In this document: one piece after another, positions 18,907 to 30,432 of the stretch
Numbering within the stretch: the stretch's first letter is position 1
Layout: each line of letters starts with the position of its first letter
Translations under genes and position numbers: made by a program
NCBI RefSeq assembly: GCF_036885605.1
Contig: NZ_CP142523.1
Coordinates: 2,914,001 to 2,978,000, forward strand
Length of the DNA stretch: 64,000 bases
Direction of reading: 5' to 3'
DNA from: Janthinobacterium sp. TB1-E2
GTDB lineage: Bacteria > Pseudomonadota > Gammaproteobacteria > Burkholderiales > Burkholderiaceae_D
Notes under the pieces: model-generated
The model's database searches: none
Seen by the model: the letters and a program-made list of their open reading frames with translations, nothing else
What the model was told of the DNA's origin: nothing

Positions 18907-19698
18907 ATGGCGGCCATCCACTCCACGGCAGTCATCGATCCGAAGGCCGAGCTCGACAGCTCGGTCGAGGTGGGTCCGTACACCATCATCGGTCCGCACG
19001 TGCGCATCGGCGCTGGCACCAGGGTTGGCCCGCACGTGGTCATCGACGGCCACACGACGATAGGCTCCGACAACCACCTGTTCCAGTTTTCCTCCATCGG
19101 CGCGCAGCCACAGGATAAAAAATGGGCGGGCGAGGCGACGCGCCTGGAAATCGGCGACCGCAACACGATCCGCGAATTCTGCACCTTCAACACCGGTACC
19201 GTGCAAGGCGGCGGTGTGACGCGCCTGGGCAATGACAACTGGATCTCGGCGTATGTGCACCTGGCGCACGACTGCCTGGTGGGCAACAACACGATTTTTT
19301 CGAATAACGCGCAGCTGGCGGGCCACGTGGAAATCGGCGACTGGGTCATCATGAGCGGCTTCGCCAATGTGCACCAGTTCTGCAAGATCGGCGCGCACGC
19401 CTTTGTCGGCATGAGTACCAGCCTGACGCAGGACGTGCCACCATTCGTCCTGTTGAATGGCAATCCGGCGCAGGCGCATGGCGTCAATATCGAAGGCTTG
19501 AAACGCCGCGGCTTTACGCGCGAGCAGATCAACGGCATCCGTACCGCGTATAAGCTCATCTACCGCTCGGGACTGACCCTGGAAGAATCCAAGGCAGCCC
19601 TGTTCGAAGAAGAAGCGGCATCGTCGCCCGAGGTGGCGGAACATATTCGCGCCATGCGCGAATTCCTTGGCGTCGCGTCGCGTGGCATTGTCCGCTGA
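18907..19698 (+). CDS. lpxA: UDP-N-acetylglucosamine O-acyltransferase
   Basis: First committed acyl transfer of lipid A synthesis. The 263-residue protein is a beta-helix enzyme starting MAAIHSTAVIDPKAEL. It has the catalytic-His segment HLAHDCLVGNN, MSGFANVHQFCKIG and a helical C-terminal domain. The ATG at 18907 lies one base after the fabZ stop; the earlier in-frame codon at 18868 is inside fabZ and rejected. The end overlaps the probable lpxB start. Confidence 0.96.
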   Translation: MAAIHSTAVIDPKAELDSSVEVGPYTIIGPHVRIGAGTRVGPHVVIDGHTTIGSDNHLFQFSSIGAQPQDKKWAGEATRLEIGDRNTIREFCTFNTGTVQGGGVTRLGNDNWISAYVHLAHDCLVGNNTIFSNNAQLAGHVEIGDWVIMSGFANVHQFCKIGAHAFVGMSTSLTQDVPPFVLLNGNPAQAHGVNIEGLKRRGFTREQINGIRTAYKLIYRSGLTLEESKAALFEEEAASSPEVAEHIRAMREFLGVASRGIVR

Positions 19699-20866
19699 CC
19701 ATGCCAGCGACCTGCCGGTCGCCAATGTCGCCATCGTCGCCGGCGAGGTGTCGGGTGACCTGCTGGCCAGCCGGCTGCTGTCGGGCCTCGTGCCGCAGCT
19801 GCCCGGCGCGCGCTTCCATGGCATCGGCGGCGAGCACATGGCCAAGCAGGGTTTTGTGTCCGATTGGCCGCTCGACAAGCTGACCGTGCGTGGCCTGTTC
19901 GAGATCATTCCCCGCTACCGCGAGATCAAGGGCATCCAGAACGCGCTGCGCGACCAGCTGCTGGCCGAGCGTCCCGCCGTCTTCATCGGCGCGGACTATC
20001 CGGGTTTTAACCTGGGACTGGAACAGCAGCTCAAGGAAGGCGGCATCCCCACCGTGCATTACATCGGGCCGCAGATCTGGGCCTGGCGCGGTGGCCGCAT
20101 CAAGAAAATCATCAAGGCCGTCTCGCACATGCTGGTGATCTTCCCATTCGAGGAAGAGATCTACCGCAAGGCGGGCGTGCCCGTCACCTATGTCGGCCAT
20201 CCGCTGGCCGAGATGATTCCCTTGCAGCCCGACGAAGCGGCCGCGCGGCGTGTCCTGGGTTTGCCCGAAGACGCGAATGTCGTGACCCTGATGCCGGGCA
20301 GCCGCATGGGCGAACTCAAATACAATACCGTGGCCTTTGTCGGCGCCTGCAAGCTGCTGCTGGCGCGCGACCGCTCCTTGCGTTTCGTCGCGCCCATGGC
20401 CGGCGAAAAGCAGCGCCAGTATTTCCTGCAACTGATTGCGGAAGCGGGCTTGCAGGACGTCGAGATATTGCTCACGGACGGCGGCTCGCACACGGCCATC
20501 TGCGCCGCCGATGCGGTGCTGGTGGCGTCCGGCACGGCGTCGCTGGAAGTGGCGCTGTACAAGAAGCCCATGGTCATCGCCTACAAGATGATGCGGGCCT
20601 CGTGGGAAATCATGCGCCATATGGGCTACCAGCCGTGGATCGGTTTGCCGAATATATTGGCGCGCGATTACCTGGTGCCCGAGCTGCTGCAAAACGCGGC
20701 CAGCCCCGAAGCGCTGGCCGAGGCCATGTGGCAGCAGCTGAGCGACGTGCCGGGCCGTTTGCGCCTGGTACAGCGCTTCACGGACATGCACCACAGCCTG
20801 CTGCGCGACAGCGCGCAGGAAAGCGCCAACGCCGTCATGCAGGTCATTGCCGCCAACCGCAAGTGA
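19682..20866 (+). CDS. lpxB: Lipid A disaccharide synthase
   Basis: Joins lipid X and UDP-diacylglucosamine to form the lipid A disaccharide (GT19 family). The protein of about 394 residues has [18 protein letters not shown] at the N-terminus, [11 protein letters not shown], and [13 protein letters not shown] with VGHPLAEMI. The C-terminal segment is [18 protein letters not shown]. No ATG fits the N-terminus. The frame is open from TTG 19667 with GTG at 19682 and TTG at 19688; GTG 19682 is chosen, overlapping lpxA by 17 nt. No clear ribosome-binding site was seen, so translation may be coupled to lpxA. Confidence 0.93.
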   Translation: MALSADHASDLPVANVAIVAGEVSGDLLASRLLSGLVPQLPGARFHGIGGEHMAKQGFVSDWPLDKLTVRGLFEIIPRYREIKGIQNALRDQLLAERPAVFIGADYPGFNLGLEQQLKEGGIPTVHYIGPQIWAWRGGRIKKIIKAVSHMLVIFPFEEEIYRKAGVPVTYVGHPLAEMIPLQPDEAAARRVLGLPEDANVVTLMPGSRMGELKYNTVAFVGACKLLLARDRSLRFVAPMAGEKQRQYFLQLIAEAGLQDVEILLTDGGSHTAICAADAVLVASGTASLEVALYKKPMVIAYKMMRASWEIMRHMGYQPWIGLPNILARDYLVPELLQNAASPEALAEAMWQQLSDVPGRLRLVQRFTDMHHSLLRDSAQESANAVMQVIAANRK

Positions 20867-20903
20867 GCACCGTTTCAATCGCAGTTCCTACCAAAGATTC
20901 AAC

Positions 20904-21542
20904 GTGAAAAATATCTATCCCGGCCTGTTTGACGACTTGCCATTCTCGCTCGATGAAATCATCTGCGGCGTCGACGAGGCAGGCCGCGGTCCGCTGGCCG
21001 GCCCCGTGTTCGCCGCCGCCGTGATCCTCGACCCGAACCAGCCCATCGACGGCTTGCGCGATTCGAAAAAACTCAGCGAAGCCAAGCGCGACCTGCTGGC
21101 GCCGCAGATCAAGGCCAAGGCCCTGGCCTGGGCCATCGCCGAAGCGTCGGAAGAAGAGATCGACCGCCTGAATATTTTGCAGGCGTCGATGCTGGCCATG
21201 CGCCGCGCCGTCGAGGCCCTGGCCACCGTGCCGACCCTGGCCCTGATCGACGGCAACCGCTGTCCCGTGATGCCGATACGCGGCATGGCCATCGTCGGTG
21301 GCGACGACAAAGTCGATTCGATTTCCGCTGCCTCGATCCTGGCCAAGACGGCGCGCGACGCGGCCCTCGTGCACCTGCATGCGGCCTATCCCGAGTACTG
21401 CTTCGACCAGCACAAGGGCTATGGCACAAAATTGCACCTGGAGCGCCTGCATCTGCACGGCGCCTCGCCCGTGCACCGTCGCTCGTTCGCGCCCGTGCGC
21501 AACGTGATCGCGCTGTTTGGCGGACAGGAGGTGGCGGCATGA
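20904..21542 (+). CDS. rnhB: Ribonuclease HII
   Basis: Removes ribonucleotides from DNA and RNA-DNA hybrids. The 212-residue protein has the catalytic motif [14 protein letters not shown] (Asp and Glu), [11 protein letters not shown], and [18 protein letters not shown] at 20904 is chosen as start. A TTG at 20847 would give a longer form overlapping lpxB with no conserved residues. The stop overlaps the next gene start by ATGA. rnhB after lpxB is a common order. Confidence 0.94.
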   Translation: MKNIYPGLFDDLPFSLDEIICGVDEAGRGPLAGPVFAAAVILDPNQPIDGLRDSKKLSEAKRDLLAPQIKAKALAWAIAEASEEEIDRLNILQASMLAMRRAVEALATVPTLALIDGNRCPVMPIRGMAIVGGDDKVDSISAASILAKTARDAALVHLHAAYPEYCFDQHKGYGTKLHLERLHLHGASPVHRRSFAPVRNVIALFGGQEVAA

Positions 21543-22324
21543 AGACGATTACCTCGCGCGACAATGCGCAATACAAGGATTTGCTGAAGCTGGCGGGCAG
21601 TTCGCAGGCGCGCCGCAAGTCGGGCCGCACCTTGCTCGACGGCGTGCACCTGTGCCAGTCGTATCTGCAGCTGCGCGGCATGCCCGAGCAGTGCATCGTC
21701 AGCGAAAGCGCCTTGCAAAATGCGGAAGTGGCGGAGATCGTCGGCCAGCTGGAAAGCCAGCGCGCGCATGTACTGGGTTTGCCCGACGCGCTGTACAAAG
21801 CCGTGAGCCAGGTCGAACACGGCGTGGGCGTGATGTTCCTCATCGAGACGCCGGAACGGGCCGTCACGCAGCCGCTGAGCGTATCGGCCGTGCTGCTCGA
21901 TAACCTGCAAGACCCGGGCAACGTGGGGTCGATTTTGCGCAGCGCGGCGGCGGCCGGCATCACGCAGGTGTACTGCAGCGCCGGCACGGCCTTCTGCTGG
22001 TCGCCGAAGGTGCTGCGCGCGGCGATGGGCGCACACTTCGTGCTCGATATCTTTGAAAACGTCGACCTGGCCGCGCTCGTTGCGGGCGCCAAGGTGGCGA
22101 CCCTGGCTACCAGCGGCTACGCCACAAAGCAGCTGTACGACGTCGACCTGCGCCAACCGGTCGCCTGGCTGTTCGGCCATGAAGGGCAGGGAGTGGCCGA
22201 CGACCTGCTGGCTATGGCGACGCACCAGGTGGTTATTCCCCACCTGGGCCAGATCGAATCGCTGAACGTGGCCGCCTGCGCCGCCGTCTGCTTCTTCGAG
22301 CAGCTGCGCCAGGGCCAGTCCTGA
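21539..22324 (+). CDS. TrmH/SpoU-family RNA 2'-O-methyltransferase
   Basis: A 261-residue SAM-dependent RNA methyltransferase of the SPOUT class. It has an N-terminal substrate-binding domain ([20 protein letters not shown]) and the three SpoU motifs: [29 protein letters not shown] and [15 protein letters not shown]. These form the trefoil-knot SAM site. Whether it acts on 23S rRNA or tRNA cannot be told from this reading. ATG overlaps the rnhB stop, suggesting the two RNA-related genes are translated together. Confidence 0.9.
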   Translation: MKTITSRDNAQYKDLLKLAGSSQARRKSGRTLLDGVHLCQSYLQLRGMPEQCIVSESALQNAEVAEIVGQLESQRAHVLGLPDALYKAVSQVEHGVGVMFLIETPERAVTQPLSVSAVLLDNLQDPGNVGSILRSAAAAGITQVYCSAGTAFCWSPKVLRAAMGAHFVLDIFENVDLAALVAGAKVATLATSGYATKQLYDVDLRQPVAWLFGHEGQGVADDLLAMATHQVVIPHLGQIESLNVAACAAVCFFEQLRQGQS

Positions 22325-22335
22325 ACAGGGTAGCC

Positions 22336-23538
22336 ATGTCTTTTCCTCCGCTTGCCGATGGTGCCGCACGTGACGAGGCCTGGTGGCGCCAGGTAGCCGC
22401 GTTGTATCCCGCGCCGCCGGACGCCATCGTCAATCTCGAACATGGCTATTTCGGCGCCATGGCCGCGCCCGTGCAAGCGGCGTTCGAACAGGCCGTGCGC
22501 TACACCAACGAGCAACTGAGCCCTTTCGTGCGCGGCGAGTTCACGCGCACACATGTGGATATCCTGCGCCAGCGCGTCGCCGCGCTGATCGGCGCGCAGC
22601 CGCACGAGATCCTGCTGACCCGCAGCGGCACCGAATCGATGCAGGTGCTGATCACGCAATACCACGCCCTGGCGCCCGGCGATACGGTGCTGTGGAGTAA
22701 TCTCGATTATCCGGCCATGCGCACGGCCATGCGCTGGCTGGCGCAGCGCCGTGGCGTCACCAGCACGCAAGTCACATTGAGCCTGCCCATCAGCGATGAC
22801 GAGATCATCGCCCGTTACGCGCAAGCCATGCGCCAGGCCGTCAATCCAAAATTGCTGCTGCTGTCGCAGGTGACGCCGGCCAACGGCCAGCAACTGCCGC
22901 TCAAGGACATCATGGCGCTGGCGCGCGAGCACGGCATCGACGTGCTGCTCGACAGCGCCCATGCGCTGGGACAGGTCGACGTGGACGTGCAGGCCATGGG
23001 CGTCGATTTCGCCGGTTTCAATCTGCACAAATGGCTGGGGGCGCCGGCGGGACTCGGTGTCGTGTATATCCGCGCATCGCAGCTGCACAAGATCGAGCCG
23101 CATTGTGGCGACGACGATTATCCGCTGGACGATATCCGCAGCCGCCTGCACATGGGCATGCCGCCGATCGGCGCCATCCTGGCCGCGCCTGCCGCGTTGG
23201 ATTTCCATGCGCGCCTGGGCGGCACGCCGGCCAAGAACGAACGCCTGGCCTGGCTGCGCAATTACTGGGTCAGCCGCGCCGCGCAACTGCCGGGCGTGCG
23301 CATGTTGTCGCCGCTCGATGCCAGGCGTGGTACGGCGCTGGTCGCCTTTGCAGTCGATGGCATGAGCGCGCGCGATCTGCAGCAAGCCTTGCTGCAGCGT
23401 TTCGGCGTCTTTACCGTGCAGCGCAATATCGGCGATACCGATGTCGTGCGCGCCACGGTCGCCATCACGACCACCACCGGTGAACTCGATCAGCTGGTGG
23501 CCGCGCTGATGGTGCTGTCCAGCGAGGCGACCACCTGA
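22336..23538 (+). CDS. PLP-dependent class V aminotransferase-fold enzyme
   Basis: A 400-residue fold-type I PLP enzyme. Key residues visible are Asp206 in VLLDSAHALG (cofactor ring N) and the Schiff-base Lys232 in GFNLHKWLGAP; the phosphate site is near TRSGTESMQ (about 96-103). The overall pattern resembles isopenicillin-N epimerase-like and cysteine-desulfurase-like members of class V, whose substrates vary widely, so no specific reaction is assigned. It starts 11 nt after the methyltransferase gene. Its stop codon lies within the first arm of a terminator-like hairpin. Convergent with ppsR. Confidence 0.85.
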   Translation: MSFPPLADGAARDEAWWRQVAALYPAPPDAIVNLEHGYFGAMAAPVQAAFEQAVRYTNEQLSPFVRGEFTRTHVDILRQRVAALIGAQPHEILLTRSGTESMQVLITQYHALAPGDTVLWSNLDYPAMRTAMRWLAQRRGVTSTQVTLSLPISDDEIIARYAQAMRQAVNPKLLLLSQVTPANGQQLPLKDIMALAREHGIDVLLDSAHALGQVDVDVQAMGVDFAGFNLHKWLGAPAGLGVVYIRASQLHKIEPHCGDDDYPLDDIRSRLHMGMPPIGAILAAPAALDFHARLGGTPAKNERLAWLRNYWVSRAAQLPGVRMLSPLDARRGTALVAFAVDGMSARDLQQALLQRFGVFTVQRNIGDTDVVRATVAITTTTGELDQLVAALMVLSSEATT

Positions 23539-23575
23539 CAAAACCGACGCGCAGCGGGTCTGGTCAGGTGTTTTT
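23532..23575. terminator. Terminator built from a family-B-like repeat end
   Basis: CACCTGAC (23532-23539) pairs perfectly with GTCAGGTG (23563-23570), followed by TTTTT. The left arm includes the aminotransferase stop codon. The inside, AAAACCGACGCGCAGC, matches the right end of repeat B copy 1, so it appears to be a short derivative of that family serving two convergent genes. Confidence 0.7.
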
Positions 23576-23576
23576 C

Positions 23577-24425
23577 TCAGTATTCGCGGCGGTTCGGCTT
23601 AATCTCTTGCAAGATGGTCGTGGAGATCTCTTCGATCGACTTGGTGGTCGACGACAGCCAGCGTATTCCCTCGCGTTTCATCATTTTTTCCGCCTCGTTG
23701 ACCTCGTAACGGCAATTTTCAATGGCCGCATACTTGCTGCCAGCGCGTCTTTCGTTGCGTATTTCCGACAAACGTTCGGGCGTAATGCTCAATCCGAAAA
23801 TTTTATTCTTAAATTCCAGCAAGGCCGATGGCAGCTTGTCGCGCTCGAAATCGTCGGGAATCAGCGGATAATTGGCCGCCTTGATGCCATATTGCATGGC
23901 CAGATACAGGCTGGTCGGGGTCTTGCCAGAGCGCGAAACACCCACCAGAATGACATCGGCCGATGACAGGTTCTTGTGCGACTGGCCGTCGTCGTGCGCC
24001 AGCGAATAGTTGATCGCCTCGATGCGGTTCTTGTACTCCTCGCTGTCGACGATGTTGTGCGAGCGGCCGATGGTATGGGTCGACATGACGCCCAGTTCCT
24101 GCTCCAGCGGGGCGACAAAGGTCTGGATCAGGTCCATGTGCATGCCGCTGGACTTGCGGATCACGGCCGACAGGTCGTTCTTCACCAGGGTGGAGAAAAT
24201 GATCGGACGCTGGCCGTCGCTGGCAAACGCCTCGTTGATCTTGCGCGCCGCCTCATGGGCCTTGTCCATGGTGTCGATGAAGGGCAGGCGGATCTGGCGG
24301 AAGCGCAGATCGAACTGCGTCAGCACCGAGTGGCCGAACGTCTCGGCGGTGATGCCGGTGCCGTCGGAAACGAAGAAGACGGTGCGGGCCGCGGAGGGCA
24401 GAGGAGGGCGTGGTTCTTGTGTCAT
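23577..24425 (-). CDS. ppsR: PEP synthase regulatory protein (bifunctional kinase/phosphorylase)
   Basis: Switches PEP synthase off by ADP-dependent phosphorylation of a Thr and on by phosphorolysis. The 282-residue protein belongs to the former DUF299 family. [16 protein letters not shown] lies near the N-terminus, and the P-loop-like [16 protein letters not shown] lies in the middle. ATG at 24425 (MTQEPRPP) is preferred to TTG 24440. It is divergent from ppsA, its substrate gene, a typical pairing that supports the assignment. Confidence 0.94.
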   Translation of the reverse strand: MTQEPRPPLPSAARTVFFVSDGTGITAETFGHSVLTQFDLRFRQIRLPFIDTMDKAHEAARKINEAFASDGQRPIIFSTLVKNDLSAVIRKSSGMHMDLIQTFVAPLEQELGVMSTHTIGRSHNIVDSEEYKNRIEAINYSLAHDDGQSHKNLSSADVILVGVSRSGKTPTSLYLAMQYGIKAANYPLIPDDFERDKLPSALLEFKNKIFGLSITPERLSEIRNERRAGSKYAAIENCRYEVNEAEKMMKREGIRWLSSTTKSIEEISTTILQEIKPNRREY

Positions 24426-24577
24426 GGGTTTTCGGATCAAGATTGTGCGTCGTCAATTTGCGCCGCACAAGGTAAAATGGCTGCAACGGTATGATTGTGC
24501 TGCACGACGCCAAGAATAACAAGAAGACTGTCTGTGCGCCGCGCGTAAAGATTTCTATCATCAGTAAGGGTGTCATT

Positions 24578-27010
<2,433 letters not shown>

Positions 27011-27030
27011 GCATCTTTATCGCCGTCTGA

Positions 27031-27066
27031 AAACCCGCTGCCGCTCACCCGGCAGCGGGTTTTTTT
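27031..27066 (+). terminator. Intrinsic terminator after ppsA
   Basis: AAACCCGCTGCCG (27031-27043) pairs with CGGCAGCGGGTTT (27050-27062) and a T-run continues to 27066. A 13-bp perfect stem. Confidence 0.92.
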
Positions 27067-27156
27067 ATGCCTGCCATGCGGCGCACGGCAGTATCCGATG
27101 GGCTTGCGCCAGATCAGCTAAAATGATTCCACCAATACATTGAAACAGGAGTTCAC

Positions 27157-27654
27157 ATGGCAAGCAAGAAACCAAGCAAAGTTGCAAAGATCGACATCGG
27201 CATTTCCGAGGCGGACCGCGCGAAGATTGCGGAAGGCCTGTCCGGCCTGCTAGCCGACAGCTACACCTTGTACCTGATGACCCATAATTTTCACTGGAAC
27301 GTCAAGGGACCGATGTTCAACACCCTGCACCTGATGTTCATGACGCAATACACGGAGCAGTGGGCCGCGCTGGACCTGATCGCCGAGCGCATCCGTGCCC
27401 TCGGCTACCCGGCGCCGGGCACCTACAAGGAATTCGTCAAGCTGGCCTCGATCAAGGAAATCGACGGCGTGCCGCCGGCGCTGGACATGGTCAGCCATCT
27501 GGTGGCGGCACAGGAAGCGACCGCGCGTACGGCGCGCCGCCTGTTCCCGCTGCTGGAAAAAGCCAATGACCAGCCGACGGCCGACCTGATCACGCAGCGT
27601 CTGGATTTGCATGAAAAGACGGCGTGGATGCTGCGCAGCCTGCTGGAAGAGTAA
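27157..27654 (+). CDS. dps: Dps-family DNA-binding ferritin
   Basis: A 165-residue Dps protein that stores iron and shields DNA during starvation and oxidative stress. The ferroxidase ligands are visible in THNFHWNVKGP (His) and TEQWAALDLIAERIRALG (Asp/Glu). The N-terminus MASKKPSKVAKI is Lys-rich, as in Dps proteins that bind DNA through this tail. AGGAG precedes the ATG by a normal distance. Single-gene unit between two terminators; a stress promoter is expected but no clear operator was recognised. Confidence 0.93.
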   Translation: MASKKPSKVAKIDIGISEADRAKIAEGLSGLLADSYTLYLMTHNFHWNVKGPMFNTLHLMFMTQYTEQWAALDLIAERIRALGYPAPGTYKEFVKLASIKEIDGVPPALDMVSHLVAAQEATARTARRLFPLLEKANDQPTADLITQRLDLHEKTAWMLRSLLEE

Positions 27655-27767
27655 TTGCCGGGCTGGCGGCGCTAATTCGCCCCTGGCTATTGACGCCATC
27701 CGGAATTGCGTTAGACTGCTTGTATATAGGTGTTTGGCAAGAATAATATCAGGCAGCACAGCGCATT

Positions 27768-27802
27768 AAACCCCGTCGCTTATATAGGCTGCGGGGTTTT
27801 TT
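27768..27802 (+). terminator. Terminator-like hairpin between dps and nfeD
   Basis: AAACCCCG (27768-27775) pairs with CGGGGTTT (27792-27799), with a T-run to 27802. The 16-nt loop is AT-rich. It lies 113 nt beyond the dps stop and 30 nt before nfeD. Confidence 0.7.
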
Positions 27803-27831
27803 ATTTTCGGATTTACAAAGATGGAGGCATC

Positions 27832-28248
27832 ATGGCTGAATGGGTAGGCTGGTTTGTAGCGGCTGGCGCGGTATTGATCCTAGAGCTGTTTACTGGCACG
27901 TTTTATCTGCTAATGATCGCCATCGGCGTCAGTGCCGGCGGATTGGCGGCGCTGGCGGGCGGAAATGGCAGCTGGCAGGCCCTGACGGCCGCTATTGTCG
28001 GCGTGGCGGCCACCCTGTTATTGCGGCGCAGCCGTTTTGGCAAGGCGGCGCGGCGCGATGCGGCGCAGGATCCGAATGTAAATCTCGATATCGGCCAAAG
28101 CGTGGCGGTCGCGCATTGGGTCGATGGCGCGGCGCGCGTCATGTATCGCGGCGCCTTGTGGGATGTGGAACTGATTCCCGGCAGCGATACGCAGGCCGGT
28201 CATTACACCATACGTGCCGTGCGTGGCAGCCGTTTGATTGTTGGATAA
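27832..28248 (+). CDS. NfeD family membrane protein
   Basis: A 138-residue short NfeD protein. Two or three hydrophobic segments (about residues 5-60, for example GWFVAAGAVLILELFTGTFY) anchor it in the inner membrane. A C-terminal OB-fold domain follows (DIGQSVAVAHWVDGAARVMYRGALWDVEL). ATG 27832 has GGAGG upstream; earlier in-frame codons fall inside the terminator. It is paired 15 nt upstream of an SPFH gene, the usual NfeD-stomatin operon, where NfeD is thought to act as a partner of the SPFH scaffold in membrane microdomain and envelope-stress functions. Confidence 0.88.
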   Translation: MAEWVGWFVAAGAVLILELFTGTFYLLMIAIGVSAGGLAALAGGNGSWQALTAAIVGVAATLLLRRSRFGKAARRDAAQDPNVNLDIGQSVAVAHWVDGAARVMYRGALWDVELIPGSDTQAGHYTIRAVRGSRLIVG

Positions 28249-28263
28249 CCTGGAGAATAAATT

Positions 28264-29208
28264 ATGGAAGTAAGTATCGGAAGCGTGTCGCTGATCTTGT
28301 TATTGCTGGCGTTGGTATTTGTCTTCAAGACGGTCAATGTCGTGCCGCAGCAGCATGCCTGGGTGGTGGAGCGCTTGGGCAAGTTCCATGCGGTATTGGG
28401 TCCTGGCCTGAATATTGTCGTGCCTTTTGTTGACCGTATCGCTTACAAGCATGTGCTCAAGGAAATTCCACTCGACGTGCCGCCGCAGGTGTGCATCACG
28501 CGCGACAATACGCAATTGCAGGTCGATGGTATTCTGTATTTCCAGATAACCGATGCCATGCGTGCTTCGTATGGTTCGTCGAATTATATTGCCGCCATTA
28601 CGCAATTGGCGCAAACGACCTTGCGCTCGGTAATCGGTAAAATGGAGCTCGACAAGACATTTGAAGAACGCGACCATATCAATACGGCCATCGTGAATGC
28701 CATCGATGAATCGGCGGCGAATTGGGGCGTCAAGGTATTGCGTTATGAAATCAAGGATTTGACGCCGCCCAAGGAAATCCTGCATGCGATGCAGGCGCAG
28801 ATTACGGCCGAGCGCGAAAAGCGCGCGCTGATTGCTGCTTCGGAAGGGCGCAAGCAGGAGCAGATCAATATCGCCAGCGGAGAGCGCGAAGCGGCCATCG
28901 CCCGTTCCGAAGGCGAAAAGCAGGCATCGATCAACCGCGCTGAAGGCCAGGCCACGGCCATCGTCGCGCTGGCGCAGGCCAGCGCCGAGGCGCTGCGCCA
29001 GGTGGGGGCCGCCATCCGCGAGCCGGGCGGCGAAGATGCCGTCAACCTGAAAGTAGCCGAGCAGTATGTGGGCGCCTTCGCGCAATTGGCGAAAACGAAT
29101 AACTCGATTATCGTGCCAGCCAATCTCGGTGATATGAGCGGTTTGATCGCCACGGCGATGCAGGTGGTGAAAACGCAGAAGCCGAAAGGCGGCGTGGCTA
29201 TTCCCTGA
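28264..29208 (+). CDS. SPFH/stomatin-family protein (QmcA-like paraslipin)
   Basis: A 314-residue protein with one N-terminal membrane helix (SLILLLLALVFVF) followed by an SPFH/band 7 domain (about residues 25-190). A long Ala/Glu/Arg-rich coiled-coil with AIARSEGEKQASINRAEG repeats follows. Such proteins oligomerise in rings in the inner membrane and organise proteases such as FtsH; that role is inferred from the family. The preceding nfeD gene, 15 nt away with GGAG before this ATG, fits the conserved pair. A perfect 13-bp hairpin follows. Confidence 0.9.
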   Translation: MEVSIGSVSLILLLLALVFVFKTVNVVPQQHAWVVERLGKFHAVLGPGLNIVVPFVDRIAYKHVLKEIPLDVPPQVCITRDNTQLQVDGILYFQITDAMRASYGSSNYIAAITQLAQTTLRSVIGKMELDKTFEERDHINTAIVNAIDESAANWGVKVLRYEIKDLTPPKEILHAMQAQITAEREKRALIAASEGRKQEQINIASGEREAAIARSEGEKQASINRAEGQATAIVALAQASAEALRQVGAAIREPGGEDAVNLKVAEQYVGAFAQLAKTNNSIIVPANLGDMSGLIATAMQVVKTQKPKGGVAIP

Positions 29209-29247
29209 TTGCCTGGCGAATAGCAAACTGGTAGCAAGTTTGCCGTC

Positions 29248-29277
29248 AAAACTGCCCGCCATATGGCGGGCAGTTTT
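29248..29277. terminator. Terminator after the SPFH gene
   Basis: AAAACTGCCCGCC (29248-29260), loop ATAT, GGCGGGCAGTTTT (29265-29277): a perfect 13-bp inverted repeat ending in T residues, able to act in both directions. Confidence 0.9.
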
Positions 29278-29818
29278 CATTTGCGCTACCGGAATATGTG
29301 GTGGCAGCAGGGATCGAGTATCTGCGCTTGAACCAGTAACGTTGAAAATATTTTCTTTATGCTATGCTGTGCGCACTTTCGGGATTATATGCTGTCGTGC
29401 GACGCTTATCTTTTTGATTGAAGTAGAATCTGCTGCACCGGTGTCCGCTACGGATGCCGGTGCGGGGTTTGGGGCGGATGGGCGATGGTCGATAGTATTG
29501 GCCTCATGTATATTTTTAATTGCAATTTAGAATTACTATAAATTGCAATGAAACAAAAAATACTGCAGAATAAATGCGGCCGATAGCGCTGTATTGAATC
29601 CCCACCGCTCAAAACAGAGGTGCTTGCGCAGACGGTCCGTGTGTGATGTCCGCCCCACTTGGTTGAAGACAGCATCGCTTGAAAGCCGGGGGAGTAGGAT
29701 TTTTGGTAAAAGAATTGTAAAAAACAATCAAATCTTCAAAAAAATCACCTCAGTCGCGTTACAATTGGATAGAATTTAACTGTTCAGTTATATTTTTCAA
29801 CTCACACAAGGAAATATC
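29278..29818. promoter_or_regulatory. Long AT-rich region upstream of the H-NS-type gene
   Basis: About 540 nt without a convincing gene. It is clearly richer in A/T than neighbouring DNA, especially 29500-29560 and 29690-29810. It holds a hairpin, GCACCGG-TG-TCCG-CTA-CGGA-TG-CCGGTGC (29435-29463), in which both stem segments pair perfectly. AATTGCAAT occurs twice in direct orientation (29518-29526, 29541-29549). A-tract and AT-rich DNA is the preferred binding substrate of H-NS-type proteins, so autoregulation by the downstream gene is a reasonable inference. Confidence 0.45.
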
Positions 29819-30127
29819 ATGGATCTGTCCAGCTTATCCCTGTCCGAACTGCGCACCTTGCAGGACGACATCAAGAAGCAAATGAAGAAACGCGAACAGG
29901 ACGATCTGTCCAAGGCGCGCGAACAAATCCTGGCGATCGCCCAGAGCGTCGGCGTTTCCGTGAAAGATCTGGTTGGTACGGGTATCCGCGCTAAAACCGG
30001 CACGGTTGCAGTGCGCTATCGCAATCCGGATGATGCGACGCAACAATGGACTGGCCGTGGCCGTCAACCGAAATGGGTCAAAGAATGGACCGATTCGGGC
30101 AAGTCGCGTGATCTGCTGAAGGTGTAA
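29819..30127 (+). CDS. H-NS family nucleoid-associated protein
   Basis: A 102-residue DNA-binding protein that silences AT-rich genes. The N-terminal half is a helical oligomerisation region (LSELRTLQDDIKKQMKKREQ). The C-terminal part has the H-NS core YRNPDDATQQWTGRGRQPKW with an AT-hook-like GRGR loop that reads the minor groove. ATG follows AAGGAAATATC. The betaproteobacterial type (BpH3/H-NS-like) is shorter than E. coli H-NS. Given an AT-richer island in the same window, silencing of such regions is its expected role. Confidence 0.92.
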   Translation: MDLSSLSLSELRTLQDDIKKQMKKREQDDLSKAREQILAIAQSVGVSVKDLVGTGIRAKTGTVAVRYRNPDDATQQWTGRGRQPKWVKEWTDSGKSRDLLKV

Positions 30128-30368
30128 TGTAATACGCCATTCATTCGGATGCTTGTCCTGTGGAGTAGTGCAGGGGTAATGCCAGGCAGCACGCAAGCAT
30201 CCGGAACTTTCCTCGTTATCGTCTTTGGCCAGGCAGGCAAAGCTGATTCACATCGCTTATCTTCCCGGTATTTTCGTCAATACCAGCCTTATTTCCGCCG
30301 GATCTCTTCCTTTCCCTGTTTTTATCCCGTTACGTTATGCATTTCCGCTTGCCTCAGGCAATCGGCAA
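30128..30368. other. Intergenic region with a long inverted repeat downstream of the H-NS gene
   Basis: CGGATGCTTG (30146-30155) and CAAGCATCCG (30194-30203) form a perfect 10-bp stem with a 38-nt interior that can pair further. Its position 18 nt after the stop suggests a 3' structure or a rho-assisted terminator, or a small RNA. The rest (30210-30368) shows nothing recognisable. Confidence 0.45.
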
Positions 30369-30393
30369 AATAAAACCCGGCATATAGCCGGGC
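30369..30393 (-). terminator. Intrinsic terminator of smpB (minus strand)
   Basis: Read on the minus strand: GCCCGGC-TATAT-GCCGGG followed by TTTTATTTT. Stem arms at 30387-30392 and 30376-30381. It lies 40 nt past the smpB stop. Confidence 0.8.
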
Positions 30394-30432
30394 TTGTTGG
30401 TATTGGCGCAGCACGCTGCGCGCAGTGCCGGA

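Noticed and set aside
22815..23090. Minus-strand Ser/Cys-rich frame in the PLP enzyme gene
   Set aside because: Shadow frame of a clearly coding plus-strand gene.
24491..24577. Upstream start codon for ppsA
   Set aside because: The extra 29 residues are unlike PEP synthase N-termini, and AAGGG sits correctly before ATG 24578.
29240..29530. Possible 96-residue plus-strand gene
   Set aside because: It begins inside the SPFH terminator, contains the hairpin at 29435, and the translation has no family pattern or ribosome-binding site.
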